Assembly: GCF_022763245.1 (NCBI RefSeq)
Contig: NZ_JALEGV010000026.1
Location: forward strand, 1-64,000
DNA length: 64,000 nucleotides
From: Oricola sp.
GTDB lineage: Bacteria > Pseudomonadota > Alphaproteobacteria > Rhizobiales > Rhizobiaceae
Direction of reading: 5' to 3'
Every line of letters starts with the position of its first letter. Position 1 is the stretch's first letter. The notes below the pieces were generated by a model. That model was given only the letters and a program-made list of their open reading frames with translations, searched no databases and had not been told where the DNA came from. This document shows positions 8,906-18,494 of the stretch, piece after piece. The position numbers and the translations under genes are program-made.

Positions 8906-11900
8906 GATCCGTCACCGCGCAGCCCGAGCCGGCGCTCAGTCGGCGCGAGAACATCGACCGGTTTCATGAACGGCGACGACGGATCCGGCGCCGGAAACCG
9001 CAGGCGGCGCCTTTCGGCGAGGCGGCTGGCGTCCAGGACGAAATAGCCGCCGTCCAGGGCGGGAACATAACGCGGATCCTCGGAATAGGGATCGCCCAGG
9101 GCCAGCCGGTAAAGCCCCTGCCCGACATTCACGGGCACCGCGCGCTGCATTTGACGCACCGAAATCGGCACGCCGTTGATGCTGCCGGTCGCCATCTGCG
9201 AGGCAAGATCGCTTTCGCTGATATTGCGGATCAGCCCTTCCAGGGCGTCTGCTCGCATGTCGGGCGGCGCGATCGTCTCGACGCCGTTCACCATGGTCAG
9301 CCCGCCATATTTGACGCCATTGCGCTCCGTCGCCCCCAACACCTCGTCGATCGCCTGCTGGTAGGCCTCGCGCGCCATGTTGCCGGCATTGCCGAAATCG
9401 CTGGCATCGATGCCGAGCGCGGCGATCCGACGCTCGAACAGCACATTGGCCGTGCGCATCACCGCATTGCGCAATTGCGGCTGCGCGTAGAAGGCCGCGC
9501 CGGTGGCTTCGGCCGCAGCGCTTTCCAGCTTTGCATTCGAGGGCAGAGGGCTCTTGTAACCGTCTTGCGCGCGCATGTGCAGCGCTTCGGCGATCTCGAC
9601 CGCGAGCCGCTGGTTTCCGGTCGCATGGAAGAGGCCGCCGAGATGCGCCAGCACCGGCGCGTCCTTCGATATCTCCGCCAGCGCCGCCGGTGTCGCCTCG
9701 CCGAGCCCGGCGGTCAATCCTGCGACGATGCCGGGCAACTGCAACGGATTGTCCTGCACCGCCTTCTTCAGCGCGTCGGCCTCGGCGGGCGTGAAATAAC
9801 GCGGTGCGACGCCGTAATGCGAAGCGACGGCCTCGGCGTCGTTGACCCGTTCCGCGAGTGACGCCGTTAGCGCGGCGTCGTCGGAGAAGTCGATCGGCTC
9901 GATCGTCGCCACGCCGGCCGTCTGCGCCCAACTCAGCGGATCGTCGCGCAAGCCGTCGATCATCTGCTTGTGCAGGCCTTCCATCACGTCCAGCGTCGTC
10001 AACGCGCTTTCGTTTGCGCCGTCCTGCATCATCCTGGCGCGCATGGCGTCGATCTGCGCTGCGACCACTTGCGGGCGCACGGCGACATGCGCCCGTTGCC
10101 AGTCGGCGAGACCGTCGAGAAAATCCATGGTCGAGGTCAGTGCGGCGCCACCGGTTTCCGCCGCCGCCTGCGAGAGTGCCCGGCGCTGATCCTCCGGGAC
10201 AGGAAGGCCCTTTTTCAGGATCGATATCTGCCCGTTGATCTGCTTCGTCACCGCGGTCGCACGGCGTTCCGCGGCCAGTTCGTCGGCTTCCACCCGCCGG
10301 ATCAGCTCGGCATTGACCTTGTCATAGGTTCGTTCGTCCAGCCGGCCGCCGAACCCGTTGTCCTTCGCCCATTCGCCCTGGAACTCCTGGAGATATGCGG
10401 CACGCTCGGCGGGATCGTCGATCTGGTCGAAACGGCCGACGATCCGTGCCGAGACCACGTCCTGTTCGGTTTCCCGCAACAGCCTTTCGCGCGCGGTGGG
10501 CGGCAAGCCGGATGCGGCGATGTCGGCCCGCAAGGCGCGCAGCTCGCCGGCGATCGCCGCGTCGCTTTCGGGCGTGACGTCCGACGTCGTGGCTGTGCGG
10601 ATCAACGATGTCTTGCGGCTCGCGATCTGCGCTTCGAAGGAAACCCGGTGTTCCTCCTCGAGGCGGTCCTGGTAGCGGCGGGCCGCCGCGCTCATCAGGC
10701 TCACGCGATTGCGTTCGAAGCTTTCCGTTATGCTTGCGGCAACCTTCGCCGGCTGACCCTCGACATAGCCTTTCAGGGCGCCGTCCAGGGCTTCACCCAG
10801 GGCGCTCGGATCGCCCTCGTGCTGCAGCGCCAGCGCGTCCATCTGCGCCCGCATGCTGGTATCGAAGCGGTTGAGGGCGATATCCATGGCCGCTTGGTTG
10901 TATGCGTCCGCGCGGATTGTTCCGCCCTGCATCTGCGGAATGCCGCCGAGTGTTCCGGTCAACGAAACCCGCACGCCGCCATCGGCGGTCGCCGCGCCGC
11001 TCGTGCCGCCGGGCAGACGGCTCGCTGATCTCCGCTTCGCGTAGTCTTCAGCTTTTTCGCGACTGGCGAATACGGGAAACATTTCACCCGTGATTGGATC
11101 TATCGGTCCGTGTTTCTTGACGTACTCGGCAACCTCATCCTCGGTTTGAATATTGCCGAGTTCATCGACAGACGGAAACGTATACCATTGATCGCCAATA
11201 GGAAACGTGACTGTCTTCTCTGAATATTCGCCACCGTTGGGATCAACATAAGTCGGGCGGCCGCTGACCGTCCGCTTCCCTGTCGTGTGGCCGAGCCCCT
11301 GCGCAAATGCCAGGCGCCCGGCGAAATTGTGTCCGGCGCGAGGATCCGCGCGGCTGTATCCCTGCGGCCGCTCGAAATGCATGAACGCCGCTACTGCGCT
11401 TTCCACATCCGCTGCGCCGGCAAGCTGCAGGCCCGCATAGCGTTCTGTCGTCTTCAGTTCGTGCACGACGAAGTCGATCTGCGTGTCGGTGTCTTTCCAG
11501 TTGACGCCACGGCTCGCGGCATAGGTCTCCAGCTGGCGCGCACGCTCGCCACGCCACTGAAACAGGCCGATCGCCGTTCCGGCGTCGCCGCTCGCGTCCG
11601 GCCGTCCCGCGCTTTCCGCCTGAGCGTGGCCGGCAACCGCCTGCGCGGCATGCGGCGCGAAACCATGCACCCGAACGAGCCGATCGCGGATCCGCGCCGC
11701 CGTGTCGCCGGATGACGCCGCAGGTCCGGTTTCGGGGAAGGCGAAATCCACGCCGGGCATGGATACCTGCATCGCCGCCGCCGCGCCGGCTTCCGCGCCC
11801 TCGCGCTTCGCTGCCTTCGCCGCCATATTGGCCAGCCTGCCGGAAATCTGGCCGGCCGCGCTCGCGATCGCCTGGAATGTACCGACCGCGCCGGTGTCGT

Positions 11901-11964
11901 TGTTGACCGCGACGGATCCGCGACGCGGTGCGCGCGCATCGAAAGTCGGTATCTCGCGCGCCAT
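8902..11964 (-). CDS. Internal virion protein with phage tail-lysozyme domain
   Basis: This protein has 1020 residues. Residues about 85-215 resemble a phage tail lysozyme domain (AARIRDRLVRVHGF; HAQAESAGRPDAS; GTAIGLFQWRGERARQL), with a Glu in AQAES as likely catalytic acid. It would open peptidoglycan locally during DNA injection. A short domain at about 235-306 (TFPIGDQWYTFPSV...MFPVFASREKAEDYAKRRS) follows; its codons are visibly AT-richer than the surroundings, suggesting a separate origin. The rest is long helical coiled-coil-like sequence. It overlaps its downstream neighbour by 4 bp and the upstream gp14-like stop by 1 bp. Confidence 0.82.
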   Translation of the reverse strand: MAREIPTFDARAPRRGSVAVNNDTGAVGTFQAIASAAGQISGRLANMAAKAAKREGAEAGAAAAMQVSMPGVDFAFPETGPAASSGDTAARIRDRLVRVHGFAPHAAQAVAGHAQAESAGRPDASGDAGTAIGLFQWRGERARQLETYAASRGVNWKDTDTQIDFVVHELKTTERYAGLQLAGAADVESAVAAFMHFERPQGYSRADPRAGHNFAGRLAFAQGLGHTTGKRTVSGRPTYVDPNGGEYSEKTVTFPIGDQWYTFPSVDELGNIQTEDEVAEYVKKHGPIDPITGEMFPVFASREKAEDYAKRRSASRLPGGTSGAATADGGVRVSLTGTLGGIPQMQGGTIRADAYNQAAMDIALNRFDTSMRAQMDALALQHEGDPSALGEALDGALKGYVEGQPAKVAASITESFERNRVSLMSAAARRYQDRLEEEHRVSFEAQIASRKTSLIRTATTSDVTPESDAAIAGELRALRADIAASGLPPTARERLLRETEQDVVSARIVGRFDQIDDPAERAAYLQEFQGEWAKDNGFGGRLDERTYDKVNAELIRRVEADELAAERRATAVTKQINGQISILKKGLPVPEDQRRALSQAAAETGGAALTSTMDFLDGLADWQRAHVAVRPQVVAAQIDAMRARMMQDGANESALTTLDVMEGLHKQMIDGLRDDPLSWAQTAGVATIEPIDFSDDAALTASLAERVNDAEAVASHYGVAPRYFTPAEADALKKAVQDNPLQLPGIVAGLTAGLGEATPAALAEISKDAPVLAHLGGLFHATGNQRLAVEIAEALHMRAQDGYKSPLPSNAKLESAAAEATGAAFYAQPQLRNAVMRTANVLFERRIAALGIDASDFGNAGNMAREAYQQAIDEVLGATERNGVKYGGLTMVNGVETIAPPDMRADALEGLIRNISESDLASQMATGSINGVPISVRQMQRAVPVNVGQGLYRLALGDPYSEDPRYVPALDGGYFVLDASRLAERRRLRFPAPDPSSPFMKPVDVLAPTERRLGLRGDGS

Positions 11965-12491
11965 CAGCCGATTTCCTTCCGGTCAAGCTGCGCGTCTGCC
12001 AGCGTCTGCGTCGCGCCGACGACGCCCTGGATCAGGGCGGCATTCCCGCGCGCCCTCGCATTGCGCGCCGCCCTTCGATGCGCCAGCGATCGCGCCAGCG
12101 CGCCCGACGACGCGATGTCGAGCTCATATTCCGCATCCCTCACCGCCTGCTGGCGCGCCTGCTTCACCGACACCGATCCCAGATTGACCCCGCCGGAGGC
12201 AAACAGCACGGCCTGGTCGGACACCGTCTTTGCCAGTTCCGCTTTCAGCGCGGCCGACGTTTCCTTGGCCGTGACGAATTCCTGCCGGCTGTCGAACGCG
12301 CTTTGCGCGGCGTCGGCCCGGCCCTGCGCGAGGCCCGCCACGCCGCCGCCGATCTGCGCCACGACGCCGAATGTCGTGGCGATGTTCTGCAGGCTGAACA
12401 GCCCGCCCGACGTGGCTGCGCCGCCGACGGCGGATGCCGCCGAGCCGATCCCGGCGACGGCTTTGGTGAACAGGGCTCCGACCAGTTCCAT
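11964..12491 (-). CDS. Internal virion protein, T7 gp14-like
   Basis: This 175-residue protein has an N-terminal Gly/Ala-rich hydrophobic region (about residues 5-60: AVAGIGSAASAVGGAA, NIATTFGVVAQIGGGVAGLA). A long helical segment with many Ala, Gln, Arg and Glu follows (REFVTAKETSAALKAELAKT; VSVKQARQQAVRDAEYELD). This layout is typical of T7 gp14, the outer-membrane part of the DNA ejection channel. It is first of the ejectosome genes after tail tubular protein B, as in T7. Confidence 0.75.
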   Translation of the reverse strand: MELVGALFTKAVAGIGSAASAVGGAATSGGLFSLQNIATTFGVVAQIGGGVAGLAQGRADAAQSAFDSRQEFVTAKETSAALKAELAKTVSDQAVLFASGGVNLGSVSVKQARQQAVRDAEYELDIASSGALARSLAHRRAARNARARGNAALIQGVVGATQTLADAQLDRKEIG

Positions 12492-12501
12492 CTCAGTCTC
12501 C

Positions 12502-14976
12502 TCAAGCGACCACGTCTTTTTCCAGCGACCGTGTGATCATCCGGCCGGGAAAGACCTGCGTGATCGTTACCTGCCCTTCTTCCGTGAAACCGTGCATGCC
12601 CTCGGCCATGACCTTGCCGGTCACCGGCTGGTCGAGCGGCCCAAGGTCGGTAATCACGCTGTCGCTTGTATGCAGCGGCATGTTCACGGCGGGCGCGCCG
12701 TTCGCCGCGATCGCCAGCGACGTCGTATTGTAGATCGACACCTCGGCCCTGCAGACGCGCTTCAGCCGCGCGGGCCGGCGCTGTGTCTCCTCGGCGAGCG
12801 ACACTTTTGGATCCGTGCCGAACGGCGCAATCCAGCTGCCCGCCACGACCGTGCCGGACAGCGCGATGTCGCATTCGACCTCCCCTCCGGAAACCGTGAA
12901 CGGCCCGGAAAAACTGCCGTCATGCTGCAGCCACACGTCGCGGCCGTTGAACCGCGACAACCCTGTGATCGTCGTCGTCGCCACCGCGATTTCGAGCGTG
13001 ATCGCCTCGTCGAGGTAACCGTCCGGATCATGCCGCTCGAGGCGGATTTCCGCCGTGCCGTCGATTTCGCGTTCCATCAGCATCCACATCGTGTTCGAAC
13101 GCGTCACCGCGATCGCGACATAGCTGCCGTCGGTCGACCAGGGCGCGAAGCCGGAAACCTCCTGCGTTCGCATCATCGTCAGCACCGTCGCCGTGCCGTC
13201 CGCATTGACCATGACGAGCAAATCCGCGTTGACGATGCCGCTTGCGCGGCGACGCCGCATGTCGATGGGATCGCGAACCAGGTGCGCCGAGAGAATGGAG
13301 GCGTTGTCGGCGACGTAATTCTCCTCGAGCGCGGTATAGTTCGCCAGGCGCAGCGTGTTGCCGCCCTCCTGGACATAGAACAGCGCATTGTCGGACGAGG
13401 TGAGCGCGACCTGTTGCTTGACGCCGGGACTGTCCGAAAACCCGAAATTCGGCGCAGTTGTCGCCGAAAGCGTGTTGTCACGCAGGAAGGCGAGTTGCTT
13501 GTCGCCCAGGATGACCAGCGCCGAAGCGGACACCATGTCGCGAATGACGGTGTTGTCGGGAAACTCCACCTCGTAGGAAAAGGCCGCAGTCGAGACCGCA
13601 ATCTCCGTGTTGAGGTTGTAGGGATCGCCTTGCACGCTGCCGAGCACGTCGTTCGGCCGTTTCTTCAGTCCTCCCAGCAGCAGCCGTTGCTTGACGAACC
13701 GGCCCACTGCAGGCCAGCCGGCACTTGCCGAGATGATCGGCTCTCCTGCGGCCTTGCCCTCCTGCAGCGTGCGCACCCGCACGAAACCGTCGCCGTCGAG
13801 CGCCGTCGCGCCCATCACCAGCCAGTCCCGCTCCGCATTCGCCCCACCCGTGAATTCGATGACGAAGGTCGTCGTCGAGCTGGCCGTCACCGTGATGCCG
13901 CTGTCGGTGTTGGACAACGCTTCCAGCGCCGATGTGATGCTCGCGGCCGTCGCCGCGCCGCTTGCGCCGCGCGCGATCGCCGTCGTCGTCAGCCCCTCCA
14001 GCGTCAATTCGAACTGCTGGCCTTCGGAGATGCTGTAAAGCGTGATCTCCTGCTTCTCGTTGACGCCGTTGGTGTAGACCCCGCCGTAATCGACGAGAGG
14101 CACGTTCGTGAATGTGATCGGTGCGCTCGACCACTCCGCATCGTCGCCCATTCTCAAGAGCCGGTGCGGCTGCAGATCCTGCTCGAACCCGAGCAACGTG
14201 TCATAGCGCTGTTCAGGCTTGACCTTGCGCAGCTGGCTTTCGGTCACTGGCCAGTTTGCCGACGCTTTCCAGACGCCCACCTTGAAGATGTCGGCATTCC
14301 CGGCCGTGAAAACGATCTCGGTTTCGCTGGCGTCTTCCCCCGTGAACGGCTGCACGATCGCGTCCGTCTTGGTCGATGTCTCGACATGCGCGCTGACACC
14401 CGAAACGCTCACCGCGCCGGCCGCCGTCGTCGCGTCCACGGCCACCCGGAACTGCTGCGCGGTGTGACCGGCATGCCCTGGCCCGCCGCTGGCGAAGCGC
14501 CTGTTCCGGCTTGTCAGGTCCAGCGCCAGCGCGGCGCCGAAAGCCTGCCAGTCGGCCCCGTCGTAATATTCGGCGATGAGTGCGCCGGAGGCCCCCGTGC
14601 TGGCGATCGACACGCCGTCCACGTCGATGAAATGCAGCTTGGTCGCCGATCCGAAATCGATCTCGAACAGAACGAAGCGCGTGCCGCTGGCTGCGCTTGT
14701 CGTGATGGTTTCGTCCGGGTCCAGGAGATCCGCCGCGGTGCCGCCGTTGGAAAGGGTCAGCATGCCGGACGAGATTGCCACCTCGGAAAGCGCTTTGCGA
14801 ACCCGGCTGAAGTCCGTCGATCCGCCGCGATCCCGATAGCCGCCCTGCGGCAACATGATGATGTTCAACCCGTCCGCCAGCGAGCCGGGCACGAATTTCG
14901 TGTCCCGGCGTTCGATGATCAGCGGGTCGAGCACGCCATAGGTGTGCGAGGCCTGGACGGTCGTGATGCGCGCCAT
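12502..14976 (-). CDS. Tail tubular protein B (T7 gp12-like)
   Basis: This 824-residue, beta-rich protein starts MARITTVQASHTYGVLDPLI. It carries the opening typical of large tail nozzle proteins of T7-like phages: tail attachment followed by a 'G...LADGLNIIMLPQGGYRDRGG' stretch. Repeated propeller-like beta segments follow. It would form the distal nozzle of the short tail and bind the fibres. It directly follows the tail tubular A gene with a 3-bp gap, the same order as T7 gp11-gp12, and is slightly longer than T7 gp12 (794 residues). Confidence 0.85.
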   Translation of the reverse strand: MARITTVQASHTYGVLDPLIIERRDTKFVPGSLADGLNIIMLPQGGYRDRGGSTDFSRVRKALSEVAISSGMLTLSNGGTAADLLDPDETITTSAASGTRFVLFEIDFGSATKLHFIDVDGVSIASTGASGALIAEYYDGADWQAFGAALALDLTSRNRRFASGGPGHAGHTAQQFRVAVDATTAAGAVSVSGVSAHVETSTKTDAIVQPFTGEDASETEIVFTAGNADIFKVGVWKASANWPVTESQLRKVKPEQRYDTLLGFEQDLQPHRLLRMGDDAEWSSAPITFTNVPLVDYGGVYTNGVNEKQEITLYSISEGQQFELTLEGLTTTAIARGASGAATAASITSALEALSNTDSGITVTASSTTTFVIEFTGGANAERDWLVMGATALDGDGFVRVRTLQEGKAAGEPIISASAGWPAVGRFVKQRLLLGGLKKRPNDVLGSVQGDPYNLNTEIAVSTAAFSYEVEFPDNTVIRDMVSASALVILGDKQLAFLRDNTLSATTAPNFGFSDSPGVKQQVALTSSDNALFYVQEGGNTLRLANYTALEENYVADNASILSAHLVRDPIDMRRRRASGIVNADLLVMVNADGTATVLTMMRTQEVSGFAPWSTDGSYVAIAVTRSNTMWMLMEREIDGTAEIRLERHDPDGYLDEAITLEIAVATTTITGLSRFNGRDVWLQHDGSFSGPFTVSGGEVECDIALSGTVVAGSWIAPFGTDPKVSLAEETQRRPARLKRVCRAEVSIYNTTSLAIAANGAPAVNMPLHTSDSVITDLGPLDQPVTGKVMAEGMHGFTEEGQVTITQVFPGRMITRSLEKDVVA

Positions 14977-14979
14977 CGG

Positions 14980-15624
14980 CTACCAGTCCCATCCGTTGCG
15001 CGCGTCGTCGGCGCTGTAGCCTTCGCGAATGTCGGACAGCGGATTGCGGCCGCCCGCCGGCTGCTTCGACGCGCCCGCCTGCGCGTCCAGGTCCGCCGCC
15101 ACCTTGAACTGGCCGCCGTCGCCCTGGTATTCGGGCGGACCGTAGGCGTCGCGCCGCAACCGGTCGCGCAGCGACGGCTCCTCGCGGATCTCGAGCGCAT
15201 ATTCGGCTGCGACGCAAAGCGTCACCAGCTCGCGAAAATAGCCGGGCCAATGCGCCACCGGCGGAGTGACCTGGAACTCGGCGAACAGCGCTTCCGTCTT
15301 GGTGAAGACCTTGTGTTCGGACAATTGGAACCGCGAAAGCGGCCGATTGTCGCTGGCGCTTTCGAAATAGGCGCGCGGCAGGGCCAGTCGGCCCGGCGGC
15401 AGCAGGAAGGCATAGGTCCAGCCGAGCGGCGGCGTTTCAGTCAGGCGGGAAAGCGCTGCGAACCGCGTCGTGAAATGCCAAGGGTACTTTGACAGCAAGT
15501 CCTCGAGAATGGCGTCGTAGGTTAGCACGACGCCGATACCGGCCGGCCCCGGCGACGTTTCGCTCTGGATCGGCCGGCAACCGATGCGCGAAAGCGAACG
15601 GTTGATGATCGTAATTTTGTCCAT
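14980..15624 (-). CDS. Tail tubular protein A (T7 gp11-like)
   Basis: This 214-residue protein begins MDKITIINRSLSRIGCRPI and contains ILEDLLSKYPWHFTTRFAAL and the Pro-rich LGWTYAFLLPPGRLALPRAY. These features are typical of tail tubular protein A/adaptor proteins of T7-like phages ('N.aL..lG...I......... W.FAt........P...w.y.Y.lP.D.lr'). It would ring the portal and connect it to the nozzle. Its length is close to T7 gp11 (196 residues). Confidence 0.85.
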   Translation of the reverse strand: MDKITIINRSLSRIGCRPIQSETSPGPAGIGVVLTYDAILEDLLSKYPWHFTTRFAALSRLTETPPLGWTYAFLLPPGRLALPRAYFESASDNRPLSRFQLSEHKVFTKTEALFAEFQVTPPVAHWPGYFRELVTLCVAAEYALEIREEPSLRDRLRRDAYGPPEYQGDGGQFKVAADLDAQAGASKQPAGGRNPLSDIREGYSADDARNGWDW

Positions 15625-15703
15625 GCCCGATCCCGATCGACGCTACAGGGAAGACCTCCCCGGCCGATCGGCCGGGGAAGCGAGAACCGGATTGATCGCC
15701 AGA

Positions 15704-16354
15704 TCAGTCCGGAACGATTGCGGTCGCCACGGCGCCGAGCGCGGTGAAGGCCTGCAGCAGCCATCCGGTCGCCAGGTGCTGGCGGCAGATATAGAGCTGC
15801 GTATGCGTGAGCAGCGCCTCGTTGGTGCCGTCGCTGTTGACGTTGTTGATCGTCTGGTCGCTGTCGGCCGGCGTGCGCAGTTCGCAGTTCGTCGAGGGCG
15901 CGACCCAGATATGGATCTCCCGGTCGCGCGTGGCGGCCGTTGCCAACGGCAGGGTCAGGATGTGGTTCGCGTCGGCACTGGTCGCCTCGACGAGACGGTC
16001 GCCCGGCAGGATGAGACCGGTCGTCAGCCCGTCTGCGGTGGGAACGACGGCCCGCGCGCCGCCGCCGGCCGTTTCCAGGTCGGCGGTGCGGATGATGGCG
16101 ACATTGGTGCCGTCATTGGCGCTGCACATGTACTGCATGAACACCGGCGTGCCGTCGAGATCGAGCCGCGCGTCGATGATCTCGCCGACCTGCATGACAT
16201 CCGCCATGTCGTTGAAATGGCCGGCGGTCTCGACCGTCGCCACGTCGTCGCTGGTCGCGTAGTCCCAGTCGCAAAGCTGCTTGATGTTTGCGCCGGAACC
16301 GTAGGAGACGCCTTCGCCCTTCCGGCGGATGCGCCCGTTTCCAAGAACTCGCAT
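15704..16354 (-). CDS. Capsid-associated (decoration or head) protein candidate
   Basis: This 216-residue protein starts MRVLGNGRIRRKGEGVSYGS. It is beta-rich, with Asp/Thr/Ala-rich strands such as LILPGDRLVEATSADANHIL and AATRDREIHIWVAPSTNC. It lies alone between the major capsid and tail tubular A genes, with gaps of about 80 bp on both sides. Position and composition suggest a head decoration, stabilising or fibre protein. I know no family for it. Confidence 0.6.
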   Translation of the reverse strand: MRVLGNGRIRRKGEGVSYGSGANIKQLCDWDYATSDDVATVETAGHFNDMADVMQVGEIIDARLDLDGTPVFMQYMCSANDGTNVAIIRTADLETAGGGARAVVPTADGLTTGLILPGDRLVEATSADANHILTLPLATAATRDREIHIWVAPSTNCELRTPADSDQTINNVNSDGTNEALLTHTQLYICRQHLATGWLLQAFTALGAVATAIVPD

Positions 16355-16434
16355 TGTCGTATTCCTTCGATCGTTGTTTCAGGGGTGCCCTTCTTGCAAA
16401 GAGGCGGGGCCCGGCCCGAAGGCCAGGCCGGAGA

Positions 16435-17298
16435 TCAGGCGGTCGGCAACGAAATGTCGTTGGGGACGTATTTCGCCTTCAGCTTCACGGTGCCTTCCGG
16501 CAGCAGCAGCTTGGAGCCGATGCGCATGCGCATGTTGTGGGTCCAGCAATCCTTGCGGTTGTCCCAGTCCACCGTTCCGGTGAGCTCGCGCACATAGCCG
16601 AAGCCGATCGACGAGCGGTGCCACATCAGGCAGGTCGCCTGGGTGTCGGCGTCCTTTTCGCGCAGCGTCTTGTCGGACAGCGAGAAGATGTGCATGCCGT
16701 TCCAGCTCTTGGCGAGATTGCCCTTCACGAAAGGCAGGTCCGGCCCGACATAGTCCGCATTGGCGATCCGCTTGTCGCCGATCAGCATCGTCCAGCTCAC
16801 GCTGTCGACCGCGACGAACACGTTGCCGTCCTGCACCTCGACGTCGTTCGCCATCAGCACCTGCTTGCCCTTGACCAGCGTGTTGACGCTCATCAGGTCG
16901 GTGAACGCGCCGACCTCCTGGGTCGCGGCGCGAAGTGCCCGCACGATCGTCTTGTCGTGAACGCGGCCCAGCGCGGCGGCCGAACGCTTCGAAACCGCCT
17001 GCTTGCGGTTGACGGTCATCTGGTCGAGATCGTCCTCATAAACCTCCTCGAACGCGCGGCTCTTCTTGGTATCGACCGCCACCGTGGTGTCGTTCGGATT
17101 GGAGGGCTTGGCGGTGTCGCCGCGCTTCACGTCTTCCTCGGCCTCGACGATGCCGAAGATCGGGAAGTGCATTTTCTCGCCGGTGATCTTCTCCGGCGCG
17201 GTCGTGGTGTTGCGGAGCGCGAAGCCGCCCGACTGATATTCGTGCAGCGCGGTCATTTTCCACTGCTGCACGTAATGGTTGGATGCTGTCTGAGACAT
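16435..17298 (-). CDS. Major capsid protein
   Basis: This 287-residue protein begins MSQTASNHYVQQWKMTALHE. It contains motifs typical of major capsid proteins in T7-like prophages of Proteobacteria (HFPIFGIVEAEEDVKRGD; TKKSRAFEEVYEDDLDQM; WHRSSIGFGYVRELTGTVDWD). It follows the scaffold gene and a late-promoter copy, as expected for the most highly expressed virion protein. Its fold is presumed HK97-like; no protease gene is next to it, in keeping with T7-type assembly without head maturation protease. Confidence 0.85.
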   Translation of the reverse strand: MSQTASNHYVQQWKMTALHEYQSGGFALRNTTTAPEKITGEKMHFPIFGIVEAEEDVKRGDTAKPSNPNDTTVAVDTKKSRAFEEVYEDDLDQMTVNRKQAVSKRSAAALGRVHDKTIVRALRAATQEVGAFTDLMSVNTLVKGKQVLMANDVEVQDGNVFVAVDSVSWTMLIGDKRIANADYVGPDLPFVKGNLAKSWNGMHIFSLSDKTLREKDADTQATCLMWHRSSIGFGYVRELTGTVDWDNRKDCWTHNMRMRIGSKLLLPEGTVKLKAKYVPNDISLPTA

Positions 17299-17594
17299 GG
17301 TCTGTTCCCGTGAATGAGAGGTTCAAGCCGGGGGCCGAGTGCCAGCCGCTGCTCGGGCCTTTCATGTCTGACGGGTGCCAAGCGCGTTCCGGGTCCATCC
17401 ACCGATGCCGGGAGACGATAGGCGCGCGCGCGGGCTGTTATGTTTTAGGGGATCTCCCGCCGGCGACTTGCGCTTGCAGGCGGGATAGCGAGAAAACGGG
17501 CGGCGGACTGAGTCCCTACGGTCGTACCGTCCCTCAAAGGTGCTGGGAGCCTCGCGAGCTGTACCAGACCGCCCTCTGGGTATTCGCATTCTGC
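17299..17594 (-). promoter_or_regulatory. Noncoding gap before capsid gene with late-promoter copy 3
   Basis: At 17433-17447 the minus strand reads TAAAACATAACAGCC, followed 11 nt later by CTAT (about 17421-17418). A run of alternating GC bases lies between the two elements. Upstream of the motif are a 6-bp CCCGCC/GGCGGG inverted repeat (about 17458-17486) and a small ACGGT-ACG-ACCGT hairpin near 17519-17531. No gene fits in the gap. The layout suggests a strong promoter dedicated to the capsid gene. Confidence 0.7.
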
Positions 17595-18494
17595 TCAGTC
17601 GGGATAGAATTCCTTGAACATCGCCGTGGTGCGTTCGGCGAAATCCGGCTGGTACTTCGGATTGCCGCTGTCGTTGCGCGGGTCGGCGACACGCGCCTCG
17701 AGTTCCGCCTTGGTGAAACTCGGCGCCGGCTGGCCGCCGGGCTGCACGCTCTGTGTCATGCCGCCGCGCATCAGGCTTTCGATCACCGCCACACCGTCCG
17801 CCGACGTCGTCAGCAGGCGCAATTCGTTTTTCATGCCGTCGGTGTAGCCCTGCGCCTCAGTCAACTGCTTCACCCAACTGTCGGCGGCCGTCAGCCTTTG
17901 CGCCCCGCGCACCTGCTTGTCCGTCGCGGAACCCTTGAAGTCGGCCGGCGCGAGGCTTTCCAGGAGCGCGTTGTTGTCGATCGGCTGCTCGATCAGGCCC
18001 TTTTCCGCCATCTTCTCGAAGAACTTCGGAACCGCGTCGATCTGCTGCTGCGTGAAACCGTGCTCATGCGCGATTTCGCGGAAGGTCGCGACCGCCTGGT
18101 CATCCTCGGCGATCGATCCTTTCAAGGCCTCCGGCCATTCGAACGTGTAGGCGTCGGCCTTTTCCGGCACGTCCGGCGACTTGCCCTTGGCCAGTTCGTC
18201 GCGCGCACCCTTGTAGGCGTTGGCCAGCCGGTCGATCGTCTCCTGGTCGGACTGGCCGATAAGGTGTTCGGGCAGGCCGTCCGGCTTGTGCAGCTGCGCG
18301 TTCTGCCCGTCGCCGCCGCCGATCGGCAGCGTCCGGTTGCCCTGGGTCGCGTCGTTCGGGTCGGGCTGGGCGGGCGGACTTGCCGGCGGTTGCCCGGCAG
18401 GCGGACCGCCGGGCGTCGTCGGTTGCTGCTGGCCGCCGGGCGGATCCAGCGGCGGTGTGTCGGGGGCGGGATTGAGCCCGTGATCATTGCTCAT
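17595..18494 (-). CDS. Capsid assembly scaffolding protein
   Basis: This 299-residue acidic protein has a Pro/Gln-rich disordered N-terminus (about residues 8-60, with repeats of PPA/PPG and QP). Long charged helices follow (DQETIDRLANAYKGARDELAKG). The disordered, acidic, helical make-up and its place directly before the major capsid gene match T7 gp9-type scaffolds. It overlaps the upstream gene by 4 bp. It would guide procapsid assembly and then leave the head. Confidence 0.8.
   Translation of the reverse strand: MSNDHGLNPAPDTPPLDPPGGQQQPTTPGGPPAGQPPASPPAQPDPNDATQGNRTLPIGGGDGQNAQLHKPDGLPEHLIGQSDQETIDRLANAYKGARDELAKGKSPDVPEKADAYTFEWPEALKGSIAEDDQAVATFREIAHEHGFTQQQIDAVPKFFEKMAEKGLIEQPIDNNALLESLAPADFKGSATDKQVRGAQRLTAADSWVKQLTEAQGYTDGMKNELRLLTTSADGVAVIESLMRGGMTQSVQPGGQPAPSFTKAELEARVADPRNDSGNPKYQPDFAERTTAMFKEFYPD

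Noticed and set aside
12061-15492. Plus-strand open frame of 1143 codons
   Set aside because: It is antisense to the tail tubular A and B genes and gp14; the Arg/Ala/His-rich translation lacks motifs and is a mirror of GC-rich codon bias.
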